From Sialis fuliginosa (lineage: Eukaryota > Arthropoda > Insecta > Megaloptera > Sialidae), in assembly GCA_961205875.1 (NCBI GenBank), contig OY540810.1, positions 25,792,001 to 25,856,000 of the forward strand: a stretch of DNA of 64,000 nt. The letters run 5' to 3'. Each line of letters begins with the position of its first letter. Within the stretch, counting starts at the first letter, position 1. The translations under genes and the position numbers were made by a program. The notes beneath the pieces were generated by a model that had not been told where the DNA came from, made no database searches, and worked only from the letters and a program-made list of their open reading frames with translations. This document shows positions 1 to 10,679 of this stretch, in pieces.

Positions 1-59
1 AAATAATTAGTTTTTTAATATTATTAATTTTTTTAAATCTAATACATAATTAATTGTAG

Positions 60-997
60 ATGGCATCTATAAAAATTCCAAATTTAATTAGTGTTGATGA
101 ATCTAAAACTTCAGTACAAAAGAAAGAAAATGATAAAAATCAATTTAAACGAGTACCTCCTAACCATCTGAATAATAAAAAGCAAAAACATGAATTCAAA
201 AGCAATCGGAAGAGGTCTTATAGTTTTTCTGGCGGAAGAGTTTTTATTTATAAACGGCGCAAGAAGGAAACCACGCTACCTACGAAATTTTTACTTGGTG
301 GAAATATTTGTGATCCACTTAATTTAAACAGTCTACAAGATGAAGAAATTAATCGTGCCATGAATGCAGTAACTCCAAAATCTTCTCCTATTCCAACGCC
401 TCCTAGAAGAAAAGCACAAATTGAAGTTATCATTCCCCCAAATATACGTGATCCTTTAAATTTGATAAACTGTACAGATGATGCCACATATGAAAAACAA
501 CTCTGTTCTCCAGTCAAAAGGAATCGTAAGAAAAGTAACAGGAAAAAACAGCGTTCTTGTTCATTAACAGTAGAACAAATAGAAAACAATAATATCACAG
601 CAGAAGAAACCTCGGAACCTAAATTGACTGCATCTGCAGAAAAAGAAGCAGTAGAAGTAGATACTTCAAAAGAGAGCCCTGAAGTGATCACAGCAAAAGA
701 AAAAGTGTCAAGAAACCTTCAATTAGATTTGCCTCCCCCACAAGCAAAAGATACTAAAGCAAAAAGAAAGTCGACAGATGATCCAAAAGAATTCAAGAAA
801 ATACGGCGGCATGATTCAATGGATAAAATAGTGAGTCCTGTTATTCCACAACCCGGTGCTTGGAAAAGGCCACTGAATTTCTCTTGGGGTGGAGGAAATA
901 ATCCAAAGAATAATACTGTCCGGAAAATTACACTTCCGGAAAAAAGTCCAGTGTTCAAAGAAAAAAATAAGCAGTATCAATATGGAAATTATAATAG
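60..997 (+). CDS. bin3: bin3 coding exon 1 (basic N-terminal region)
   Basis: Open from ATG 60 to an AG|GTATAT donor at 997/998, ending in phase 2 inside an Arg codon. It encodes a Lys/Arg-rich disordered region with two spaced copies of DPLNL, each preceded by N and I or R ([10 protein letters not shown] and [10 protein letters not shown]), a motif also seen in other Bin3-family proteins. Reading past the donor adds a hydrophobic run and a stop, which supports the splice. Confidence 0.9.
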
Positions 998-2969
998 GTA
1001 TATATTGTATAAAAAGTATTTTCATGTATACATAATATTAATATTTTATTTTATTTTTTAGGTATTACGGCTATAGAAATCCTCACAATGAAATAGATCT
1101 AAGATTAAAGTGTTTTATTGCACATCAAAATTTATTTATTGGCAAAGATGTCCTAGATATTGGCTGTAATATTGGCCACATAACGCTTACCATTGCTAGA
1201 GATTTAGGAGCTCGGAGTATTGTTGGAATTGATATTGATAAAAAACTTATAAATATAGCGAGAAAGAACATATGTTATTATGTTAATTGTGATTCACCAA
1301 ACGGTGATGGTATATCCCAAACTATTAGTAAAAAAGGGAAAAAAATCACTGAAAAGTTTTTTCCTATTTCAATGCCTATGTTATACGGGCCAGTCGATGT
1401 TCCAGGAATGAATAAAATGAGCAAAGAAAAAAAGTTTCCACATAATGTTACGTTTGTACAGGTAAATATTTATATTACATTATAAAGTTCATTGTGTTAT
1501 CATAATGAAAATCATCTAAAATTCCTACCGATAATTGTTTATATATGTAGCCTTATTTGTTTATAATATAATTTTATAAAGACTTAACCTTTACCTTTTG
1601 TTTTGTGTAGTAGAGCATGAACCTTTCACCGTTTATTTACATGCAATTTACTTCTGCTTGTCCTGCTAAAAATTATGTTAATTTTTCATTTTTTTTGTCT
1701 CAAATAAAAACATGAAAATCTCGGAAAATATATTAAATTTTGAGTTTGTAGTAATATCTTAATTATTACAAAAGTTTTTAAAACTTAATAGAAATTAGAA
1801 TTTTACCTCAGGCAGGACCGGCGCTAGGGATTTAGTTGGTGTGTGAAAAATTCATATTGCTGCCTTTTTTTCCACACTTTTGCACCCCTGCTATTTTTGA
1901 TGACCCTTTTTTGTTATCATTACGATTTTGCCGCCCCATTTCTTTAGTCCTCAAATCACTTTTTACTTAATCTTGATAATGCTAATCTCATGCATTTTAT
2001 TCAAATTTTGCCGTCTTCGGTGATTGGCGTCTGTGTGAAAATCACGTATCGTACTCGCCGGCCCTGAAAAAAGTTTATATGGTGGCAGTTAACGTATTAA
2101 AAACTAAAAAAATAAACGTACATAAAAAAAACTAACTGAAATTTCAGATTTGATACATTAATAATATATTCATTTTTTAGGGAAACTATGTTCTTGAAGA
2201 TGATGCTTTGTTAAGTATGGAAACTCCTCAATTTGATGTTATATTAGCTTTAAGTATCACAAAATGGATACACTTGAACTGGGGTGACGGAGGCATTAAA
2301 AGAGCTTTTCGACGTATATATGCACAGTTAAGACCTGGTGGAAAATTTATATTAGAACCCCAAGCCTGGTCTAGTTATTTGAAGAAGAAAAATTTAACAG
2401 TAAATTATTGTTTTTATTTAATAATAACCATTGATTTTAAAAATAAATATTTATTTCAGGAAACTATCTACAAAAATTATAAAGATATTGAATTTTTTCC
2501 GCAAAATTTTACTCAATATCTTCTATCTTCTGAAGTAGGCTTTGCTAAAAGCGAAGTCATTGGATGTCCTTCGCACTATTCCAAAGGTTTCCAGCGACCG
2601 ATTTTGATGTTCACAAAAAGTAACCTATCACCACTGTATTCTCAACGAAGTGAAGATTCAACGCCATCTTATAATACATCTGCATTTAACAAAGCGTATT
2701 GTCTTCCTTCACCTGCTCTTCAATATAATGACACCCCAAAACATATGGATAACCAGAATACTGAAACTAGTTGTAACAATTTAAATACAAACGATGTAGA
2801 AGAAGTGAATGAAAGCAGTGATTGTGGAAAAGAGGATAATCCAGATTTAAAGTCGGATTCATGTAATTCAGAACAAAAACAAATTTCTGAAAATATAGAG
2901 ACAAATTCAAATTGTTTAAAAGAAAGTGATAAGAATACCGCTGAAGAAAATGTTATCGATAAAGTATAA
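60..2969 (+). CDS. bin3: 7SK snRNA methylphosphate capping enzyme (MePCE/Bin3), four coding exons
   Basis: This SAM-dependent methyltransferase adds a monomethyl cap to the 5' gamma-phosphate of 7SK snRNA, stabilising the RNP that holds P-TEFb inactive in the nucleus (family knowledge). Coding exons are 60-997, 1062-1461, 2181-2399 and 2460-2969, joined in frame to about 688 residues. The basic N-terminus carries two DPLNL motifs. The methyltransferase core starts at NRYYGYRNP across the exon 1/2 junction, followed by SAM motif I ([10 protein letters not shown], exon 2) and the acidic GIDID. Exon 3 has the family signature [12 protein letters not shown] and LRPGG..ILEPQ.WSSY. Exon 4 has ETIYKNY, FTQYLL and SKGFQRP. 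A tail of about 100 residues rich in N, E and S follows. The ATG comes directly after TAG (57-59) with a branch-point-like CTAATAC at 39-45, so a 5'UTR exon probably lies before the window. Confidence 0.95.
1062..1461 (+). CDS. bin3: bin3 coding exon 2 (SAM-binding motif)
   Basis: Follows the acceptor TTTTTAG at 1061 and ends at CAG|GTAAAT (1461/1462), phase 0. It completes [17 protein letters not shown] and contains the glycine-rich SAM loop [16 protein letters not shown] and the acidic end of beta-2 (IVGIDID). Its C-terminal part ([12 protein letters not shown]) is the variable insert of the family. Confidence 0.92.
1813..2066. mobile_element. MITE with CAGGnCCGGCG ends, in bin3 intron 2
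   Basis: The ends are inverted: CAGGACCGGCGCTAG at the left and the complement of CAGGGCCGGCGAGTACG at the right. The inner part (TTTTGCACCCCTGCTATTTT) recurs in diverged form near 17895-17945, so the family has at least two copies here. No coding sequence seen. Confidence 0.6.
2181..2399 (+). CDS. bin3: bin3 coding exon 3 (catalytic core)
   Basis: Acceptor CATTTTTTAG at 2171-2180, phase 0; 73 codons to ACA|GTAAAT at 2399/2400. It begins GNYVLEDD and holds [31 protein letters not shown] and [11 protein letters not shown], the most conserved block of Bin3-type methyltransferases. Confidence 0.93.
2460..2969 (+). CDS. bin3: bin3 coding exon 4 and stop
   Basis: Acceptor TTATTTCAG ends at 2459. 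The join KKNLT|ETIYKNY matches the family. It holds the end of the methyltransferase fold ([35 protein letters not shown]), then a low-complexity acidic tail ending at TAA 2967-2969. Confidence 0.92.
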   Translation, partial: ETIYKNYKDIEFFPQNFTQYLLSSEVGFAKSEVIGCPSHYSKGFQRPILMFTKSNLSPLYSQRSEDSTPSYNTSAFNKAYCLPSPALQYNDTPKHMDNQNTETSCNNLNTNDVEEVNESSDCGKEDNPDLKSDSCNSEQKQISENIETNSNCLKESDKNTAEENVIDKV

Positions 2970-3362
2970 AATTTGATTTGAATGCATTTCTTCCTATTTA
3001 TACATGTGTAAAAGTATTTTTGAATATGTTAAAAGTATGGCATAAAAATATGTAACTAATTCCATTATTTAAAAAAATATAAAATCGAATATATGGTATG
3101 TTGTATACTTTTTTATCGTGATGTTTTTTTTAATTTTTATTATTCTGATTAGAGTTACTTAAACTAATTAAAATTTTAAAATTCAACAAGAAATAATTAA
3201 ATTATGGAAGAAATGAATTACAATAAACTATACTAGAAAGTATAATAAGTACAAAAGTATGTATTTAAAAGAAAAAGAATTCACCACAGAAAATTTAAAT
3301 TTCAAAACAATAGTCGGTAATTGAATTAGAAATTTTACACAATAAATTTATTCCTCGTTATT
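2970..3362 (+). other. bin3: bin3 3' UTR and poly(A) signal candidate
   Basis: AT-rich non-coding DNA directly after the stop. The first clear AATAAA is at 3222-3227, and another lies near 3340 beside the foldback element. Which one is used cannot be told from sequence. Confidence 0.4.
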
Positions 3363-4359
3363 CAGTAGCGTAGCGTGGGGAGCCAGAGGGGATGTCTGCC
3401 CTAGGCGGCACTTTGATAGAAGTGGCAAATTAAAAGAAATTATTAAATTTATTATGCAGGGTGGTGCATTTAAAGTGTTACAGATTTTTGTCTCGGAACC
3501 ATACATATTTGAAAGAAATGTTTCAACTAAAAAATGTTTGATTGTGGGGGGGTAATGAAATAGTATTATTTATTTGTTGTTTTAACGTGGCCATCAAGGT
3601 TATTTGAAGATCAACATCATTTTTTTAAATAAGAACTTATAGTTTCTATTTAGTGATCTTATTCTATGTAAAAAAAACACGAATCTTTTACTGAAAACTT
3701 TTTTGAACAACCTAAGTTTTCCAGATATCTAACGAAATAATTCGAGATTTTGGACTTTCAAGAATTTAAGAAAAAAGTACAACATACAAAAAATGTTTAA
3801 TTTAGTCTAATTAAACTTGGAGAATTATTTTAAAAATTTTAAAACTTTTTCTAGTTAACAAAAAAAAAATACAAAATGTTAAAAAAAATTCTAGAATAAT
3901 TCTCCAAGTTTGATTAGATCAAAATAAACATTTTTTTGCATCTTGTACTTTTTCTCTAAAGTTGATGATTTTTGAGTAAAGTAATGTTTAGGTTGTTCAA
4001 AAAGAAGTTTCCAGTGAAAGATTAGAGTTTTTTCACGTAAAATTAGATTACTAAAAGAAAACTATAGGTTCCTATTTAAAAAATGATGTTGATCATCAAG
4101 CATCCTTCAAGGTAACGTTAAAATAATAAATAAATATTACTATTCGATTACCCCCTTACAACCAAACATTTTTTGGTTGAAACATTTTTTCAAATATGCG
4201 ATGGTTCCGAGATAAAAATCTGTAACACTTTAAATCCCCCACCCTGTATAAATATAAAATTATTATTTAAAAAAAGGTCTTCAATTTTCTTATTTTCTCT
4301 TAGTCTAGGGGGAAATTTGCTATCTGCTCTGGGTAGCAGAAACCTATGCTACGCCACTG
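3363..4359. mobile_element. Foldback/MITE element, ~1 kb palindrome with CAGTnGCGTAGC ends
   Basis: The whole unit is an inverted repeat of roughly 400-nt arms. Left-arm segments such as TGTTACAGATTTTTGTCTCGG and GAAAGAAATGTTTCAACTAAAA reappear reverse-complemented at 4160-4230. The tips read CAGTAGCGTAGCG and, complemented, CAGTGGCGTAGC. No intact transposase. Short relatives with the same end occur at 7686-7822, and single ends near 13175, 24640 and 36700. Confidence 0.75.
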
Positions 4360-6050
4360 TCATTGAATATTCAAAAATATGCTTTTTTATGTATGTGGTG
4401 TACATAAAATGGTGCTTTACTGCAGTAAATTAGCAAACCAAAACATGCGCTTGTGAAGTAAATACGCTGAAAAGTTCTTGGACTTAGGTTCTTGTTTTCA
4501 TAATGTGTCACTAGTTTTGCAACTCGACAAGTATAGGGCAAAAATCAAATCATTACATCTCAAGTAATTCAACTATAAACCTTGTCTGAATCATCAATGC
4601 ACCTTATGAAAATGGAACAAAACGCTGTCAAGTTTTAGACCAAAACCAGAACACTAAAAGAAATTTTTGTTTATCAAGAATCTAAACCATTTTATAATGT
4701 GGAAGAGAGTCGATCAAAAACAACTGTCGTTATAGCCTGCCAACAATGGCAGTGACTATCTAAACAGGAGTCCATAGAAGAGGGTGAAAGAACTCTGAAT
4801 AAATTCTCTATAAACAGCAGACACTTCTTCTAAAAATTGTTTTCGAATTTTCTCGGTTTTGGCCAGGAAATTAATGACTGCTCCATTTTCGTAAGGTAAA
4901 GTTAATTGTTTAAATACTCGTAAAGAGTTGTGCAACTAGTAGTACAAGCAATTACGACAGCAAAGATTACCTGAGGCTGACAACTTTTCAACCTTCCTTT
5001 GTATATAAAAAGCTGATTTTATCTTGAGGTTAACGTACTAAAACTCCAAAATTTTTGTAGATGATTTTACCAATAGTTAATGTCTTTTTTCAATATTGTG
5101 ATAATCGTATCTGATGAAAATGAAACTAGGTACTAAAGTCAGCTTTTTACCAATTTAATCCATGAAAATGTTTTATTTATTGGTAACATTTTAATCTTTC
5201 CCAAAAATATTCGCTTAAAATATTTTCATTCGTACATTATTTGTAAATACGGCGGAAATTTTTTTTTAGAAATAAAGAGAATTTGATGTATTTCATAATT
5301 TTTATTTTATGCTAAAACCCGAAACATTAATTTTGTTTGTTTGAATTTTTCTATTTATTTATTCAATTGAGTTAAATTTAAATTTAATTTGTATTTTATT
5401 ATCAAAATATACTTTCTCTTTTTTATAATTTTTATAAACATTAATTTATACATTGTAATTCATTATAATAAAAGAAACTAGTTTCAAATTTATATAAAAT
5501 TGTTACTTATCCGCCAAACGTATATGTATAATATTGTATATTTTTGTGAAAATTTAATTATAAGTTTGTATATACACGTCAAGCAAGAACAGAATGTGTA
5601 AACAATAATATATGCTATTGTATTTTAAAATTTTAAATGATCTATTAAAGATACATTTTTATTATTATTTGATTTCTTCATTTATTTTCCATTTTATCCC
5701 ACTTTACACTTTTAATGCAATCAACATTGTCTTCTGTAGTGTGTCAATTATTCAAAAATGAACTCATAATTTAATGATCTTATATACAAGTCTTGAGGCT
5801 TCCGCGGTGATCTTGTTGTAGATCTTGGCTTCTGGGTGTAAACCGCGTCGGTTTGGTTGTATTATCGGCCAATATTTGGCACTTTTAGAAGGGCCCTGAA
5901 GATGTCCACTGCAATGTGTGATGACACGTTGATAATGATAATTTTTTAACTTCAGAACAGCAAGAATCTATATATCAATATATGTGAACATCGAAAATTG
6001 TCGTACGTTTTTTTTAGTATTTATTATAAAAAGAGGTGAATGAAACTTAT
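4360..6050. other. Intergenic DNA, no gene recognised
   Basis: AT-rich. Positions 4490-4960 are less AT-rich and translate on + into broken fragments resembling no family I can name; it may be a decayed transposon. Positions 5785-5930 contain a GC-richer block (GGCTTCCGCGGTGATC and GGGCCCTGAAGATGTCC) that looks like a repeat fragment. Confidence 0.35.
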
Positions 6051-6067
6051 ATCATTCGAAAGGTACC

Positions 6068-6435
6068 GTGCCATAGATGTACACACAAAAAAAATAGTGT
6101 GTATGTTGCCGTTAAGGCAGGTAAAATAAAGAACATACACAAGATTTCCTCTCTGTTTATTTCCCCTCGCATCGTTCAGCAACATAGCAATACTCCTAGC
6201 GCCACTAAGCAGCAAAAATAAATAGTTTTGGTTTTCTGTCAAACGTAGAGAGAGAATGTGTATAGAGATTTTAATTCGCATTCAATTGCAGCGTTTTTAT
6301 TTGGACATTTTTGTTGTAATAGCAGGTTAGATTTTGTGCCATAGATGTGTACAAAAAAAATCATGTGTGGCATGTGTGTATCATATATATATTTATTATT
6401 CTGTGGTGTGTATGTTGCCGTTAAGGCAGGTGAAA
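6068..6435. repeat. Two direct copies of a short unit ending GTTGCCGTTAAGGCAGGT
   Basis: The unit GTGCCATAGATGT ... GTGTGTATGTTGCCGTTAAG occurs at 6068-6126 and, with an insertion of TGTG/TATA repeats, at 6336-6435. A 17-bp palindrome TGGTCGAATTTCGACCA follows the second copy. Probably a tandem repeat fragment of a mobile element. Confidence 0.5.
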
Positions 6436-7685
6436 TATTGGTCGAATTTCGACCATAGGCGATACGTACTAGTTTAAATAATTAGATATAAAATACTCTG
6501 AATATTTGAAAATTATAAATTAGCTTTAAAAAATAGTACAATGTTGATTTAAATATTTTATTTTCATATCTTTTATAAATTTACAATGTGATATTATATA
6601 TCATTACAAATCTTAATCTACAAATAATGTGTTTATTTAATTAATAAAAACTGTGTTTTTATTTAAATAATTCACTTTTATTAATTACATATTAAAAAAA
6701 AAGTTTTTTTAAACAATAAATAAATGGTATTGACTATTTTTTAAATATTTATATGTAAAACGATTTTATTCTATTATATTTTTTACGAAAATTTAAAATC
6801 ATATTGCAAAATAATATTTCTCAAACCAATTACTTTCATCAAAGATTCATATTTATTTAAAATATTAAAAAAATTAATAATAAACTCAACAATTTATTTA
6901 ATAATAAACTCTATTTAAAGAATTCAAGTTTTTAATAATTTGAGTATGTATACTTATTAGTCAAATATAGCAATAAGTTTTCTTGACGGGAATGAATTAT
7001 TATATATTTTTAAGCCGTTTTACATTTTTATTAACAAATATAATATGGATATATAGCATTTATAAATATTAATCTTTGCTAAATTAGTTGACATAAATAT
7101 TAACAAAAAATATGTTTTATAAGTACGTATACAATAGTACTGAGATATAAAATATAAGAGGCCTATATACACATAGACTACAACAAGTAAGTGAAGCATA
7201 GTGTAGCCGAAGCCGTTGAATGATTGTTAAAGTTATACTCTGTTAGTAAAAATGTTTTTGGATTTTTTGAAAATATTTATGTAAATACATCGATTAACAT
7301 ATAATTAATACAATTTGATGAATATTTAAAATGCAAACTTTTTTTTTTTAATTTACTATTTTATCTAACTGATAATTTTAGTCATTTAACTAAAATTAAG
7401 TTAAATTCTTTTAATAGAATTTAGCATTAAATATTATAACATTTACATTATACATTTAATGCATATTTAAAGACCAATAAAATCCATTTATTATTTACTA
7501 AAATGCAAGACACTATCGGTTTTATTGATTTTAGCTGCGATATATTTCAAATAAATCTGAGGAGCAGTATAACTATTAAATAACAACTATTGTATGAAAA
7601 TAAAAAAATTGTAAATAAATTTAAGATAGTAACAAACAAATAACATAATTAGTTGTTTATATTATCTAATAATTTATAAATACCC

Positions 7686-7822
7686 CAGTGGCGTAACTAG
7701 CAGTACACAATGCATGTAAAATACATATGTTCCTGATCTTGCAGAGCCTCATAAAGTTCAAAAGGTCTTCACCATAAGCGTAATGTACTTCAACAATAAC
7801 CATAAGTCTAGATACGCCACTG
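7686..7822. mobile_element. Short MITE with CAGTGGCGTA ends
   Basis: 137 bp with inverted ends CAGTGGCGTAACTAG and CTAGATACGCCACTG. It shares its ends with the 1 kb foldback element at 3363-4359, so it is a short internally deleted relative. Confidence 0.65.
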
Positions 7823-7908
7823 GAAAAATCAGGCCGATTGACAATTATTTATATTCATACGGCTCGCAGTGAATAAAATAAAGTGATACGTCATCGAATC
7901 ATTTAAGC

Positions 7909-8098
7909 CTTGGTAAATAAGACAGTGCAGTAACTACGCTGCGTCGATCTCAAGAATTCGTAGCAGTTAAATGTATCAAGCTGACATTTTAGCCAGTGTC
8001 GCGTTTTGATGCTGGCTAAAGTGCCAGTTTCATTCATTACATGGTTTGAATTCTTAAGATCGACACGGAAACATTACAGTGCTGTCTTATTTACCGAG
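7909..8098. mobile_element. MITE with GGTAAATAAGACAG ends
   Basis: About 190 bp folding onto itself: TTGGTAAATAAGACAG...GTCGATCTCAAGAATTC at the left pairs with GAATTCTTAAGATCGACAC...CTGTCTTATTTACC at the right. No target duplication identified. Confidence 0.65.
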
Positions 8099-10384
8099 AC
8101 ATTATTAATATAAGAAACATCAGTTTATAGCGTAACTTACCAAGGACAAGGTAGGATGCACGTATATGTATACAGGGCTGCTTCCAGTCTACTCCTGCAG
8201 TGAGTTATAATTTGCGTTTTACATAAAAAGTAAATTAAATTACCTAGTCAATATCTCTATCAATATAAAACAGCGACAGTAATTTTTAAAGTTAAATTCT
8301 AAATTATATACATGCAGTGATATTGAACACAAGCTTAATTAATAAAAATCAACACTTTTAAATTATTATTGGCAGTTTTAGTGTTTTATTTCTTTAATAA
8401 ATTACAGTATGTATTAGTATGTAATATTTCTAAACAAATAATCAAAATATACTTTTTATTTACTTATAATTATAATTAATATTAATTTAGTTGATTGAGA
8501 CAAAATAAATGAATTATATATTTTTTAGTTTAAGACCTCGTTACATTGTGTATTAATAGTTAGGTCTTAAGCTACTCTAAAAGTAATGAACGTATCGTTT
8601 TATTTTGAAAGTATCAGAAAATAGATATTCACTAATTAGTATGAGTCATGAATCATTAACTTTACTTTCAAAATAGTTAAATATTGCATGATTATATTAC
8701 GAGAAGCATTTTTAAAATTAAAACAACAATTCTATTTTTTTCTGGATTTAAGAAATGTCCAAAATCCTAATTTCAAGTATTATGAATTTCTATTCAGTGA
8801 TATATAATTATTTTAAAACAAGGGCCATCAATATCTACGAAATATTCTGTGGGAACTAAACCCTCATCGATGGTCCGTGTTTTAAAATTGCAATGAATTA
8901 AGATTAAAGGTATTTAAATACTTTAAAGGTTTAATCATAACGTAAACATTGATAACAATAATAAATCATATTTTGTTATAATTTTATCTATATTTTCTCC
9001 GGCCAGCGGTTGAAAAAATAATACATTCAAAAACCTTTAATCTTTGTATAAGTAAAATTAGTACAAATATTACATTGTAATCAAGCGTCATTGATACAAT
9101 CCTTTACGTTTCTTTTAATATTATTTTATCATTTGTCCCATATATTATTTCACTAATAAAACAAATCTTATAGTAAAATATTAATATTACAACAATATAA
9201 ATATATTTGTAATATTTATTGCATTCGGAAGTATATTTTATTGTAATCTTATTATTTAATGGACAAGACATTTATTATCATCTGAATAAATGTCTAAAAA
9301 ATCTAGTAATAGTACAAATGACTTTTTTAACGACATTTTATATCATCAAATATTTCATTACCGTGTGTGAAACGTCATAACAATGAATAATTTATTAACA
9401 ATTAAATAAAATAACAATTGCTTCTATATTATATTACAGAAGTGCCCAATTATTTTTTTATCAAGAGCTATATTTAATTTTATAAACCTCTAAAAAAAAG
9501 CCAAGTTGAGTTTGTTTTTACTATAAGCTTAGGAAATATGAATTATTAAAAATTGTATTTCTCTGCAACTTCCATATCATTTCTAAAAGGCAATGGGTAC
9601 CTCTGTACGATCATTTTACTGATTTAGTCTATTTCAGTTACAGTGGTAAAATTCTTATAAATAAATAAATATAATGCATATCGTCGTATAAAAATGTCTA
9701 TTTGTATTTAGTAAACTATTATCAATAGATTATATTCATATAATCATATACAAAATCGACTAAATTTGTAGTGATTTATTCTCTTTTATATAAAACAAAT
9801 TGTCGATTTTGTTGGTAATAAATTTTACATTTAGAAATATAAATTGGATGACTCGATATTATGTCAAATTCGTGTTAAAGGAAATAAATATTGTAAAATA
9901 AATTAGTTTCATATAAATTTTTTAAGACAAAATTTAATCTATTAATATAAAAGAAAAAAACAGTTTCTACACTAAAGAAAAATCCTTTAATACGAACTGT
10001 GCTTACATCCTTTTCTCTTAACTTACATCATTTAATACAAAAATTACTCTACATATCTATCGTGTAAAAAAATCTGCAGTTTCGATGCAATTCTTTATAC
10101 ACATTCTGATCTTTTCTTAATCAAAAATATCCATTATTATTACACACAAACAAATATATTATAGTATTTAAACACCAGTACTTCAATTATACGAAAGAGT
10201 TGTTAGAAATCAATTATATAATTAGTTTTTATACCATATTGTTTGTATGTAATTTGTCAGATATTTTCGAGACATGTACTGCAAAGTAAGGAACATATGA
10301 AAGGGTGTATTCTACAATGATATTACGTCTTACATTTAATTATCTAAGGTGAGATGAAAAGTGGTGCCGAGCCTCGATGTGACC
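8099..10384. other. Intergenic AT-rich DNA, including the probable DCX-EMAP 3' UTR
   Basis: No exon-like or RNA-gene sequence apart from the hairpin at 8811-8887. The right part must contain the minus-strand 3' UTR. A minus-strand AATAAA exists near 9774-9779, but the real cleavage site is unknown. Confidence 0.3.
8811..8887. repeat. Short imperfect hairpin, 77 nt
   Basis: TTTTAAAACAAGGGCCATCA at the left pairs with TGATGG-TCCGTGTTTTAAAA-type sequence at the right: about 20 of 22 pairs around a ~30-nt loop. It could be a tiny MITE or a miRNA-like stem; nothing here decides which. Confidence 0.4.
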
Positions 10385-10525
10385 TCAGGTTATGGCTTCA
10401 AGTACGACAAAAGATTCGTTTTCGGATTCGAGCTCTTCGAGTTGTTCGTAATAATCTATTTCTAGATCTTCATCAGTACTAACACTGGCGCCATCGACTG
10501 GGCCACAATAGGTCGGCTCTTCTTG
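10385..10525 (-). CDS. Candidate stop-codon readthrough extension of DCX-EMAP
   Basis: In the same frame after UAG, 46 codons run to a TGA at 10387-10385. They read QEEPTYCGPVDGASVSTDED, then LEIDYYEQLEELESENESFV and VLEAIT. The stretch is acidic, uses balanced codons and is clearly less AT-rich than flanking DNA. The stop context UAG-CAA is the known leaky type (UAG followed by C or CAR). Alternatives are a sequencing error or a recent nonsense change at TAG, a stop bypassed by alternative splicing (GAG|GTAACT lies just before it), or coincidence. Confidence 0.45.
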   Translation of the reverse strand, partial: QEEPTYCGPVDGASVSTDEDLEIDYYEQLEELESENESFVVLEAIT

Positions 10526-10679
10526 CTATTCGTCAGTTACCTCCCATACCATTAAGGTTGCGTCACTACCACCGACTGTTACAAGGTTTCTGTCGTTGTA
10601 GAGGAATCGTGCGCATGCTATTTGTCCACTGAATACTTTCTCTTCATTATATTCAGCTTTAGGACTGATACATGGGTAC
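10526..10679 (-). CDS. DCX-EMAP: DCX-EMAP exon 17, last blade and UAG stop
   Basis: [21 protein letters not shown] then [20 protein letters not shown] and [10 protein letters not shown], stop TAG at 10528-10526. The blade is complete at VWE, where EML proteins normally end, so this stop is a credible terminus. The next codon is CAA and the frame stays open for 46 codons (see the separate entry). Confidence 0.92.

Noticed and set aside
248-691. 147-codon minus-strand frame opposite bin3 exon 1
   Set aside because: Antisense shadow of a verified coding exon.
4173-4433. Plus-strand 86-codon open frame
   Set aside because: Lies in the right arm of the 1 kb foldback element and reads through inverted-repeat DNA.
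4490-4960. Possible decayed transposase
   Set aside because: Translated pieces (for example KEIFVYQESKPFYNVEES) are suggestive but broken, and I could match no family.
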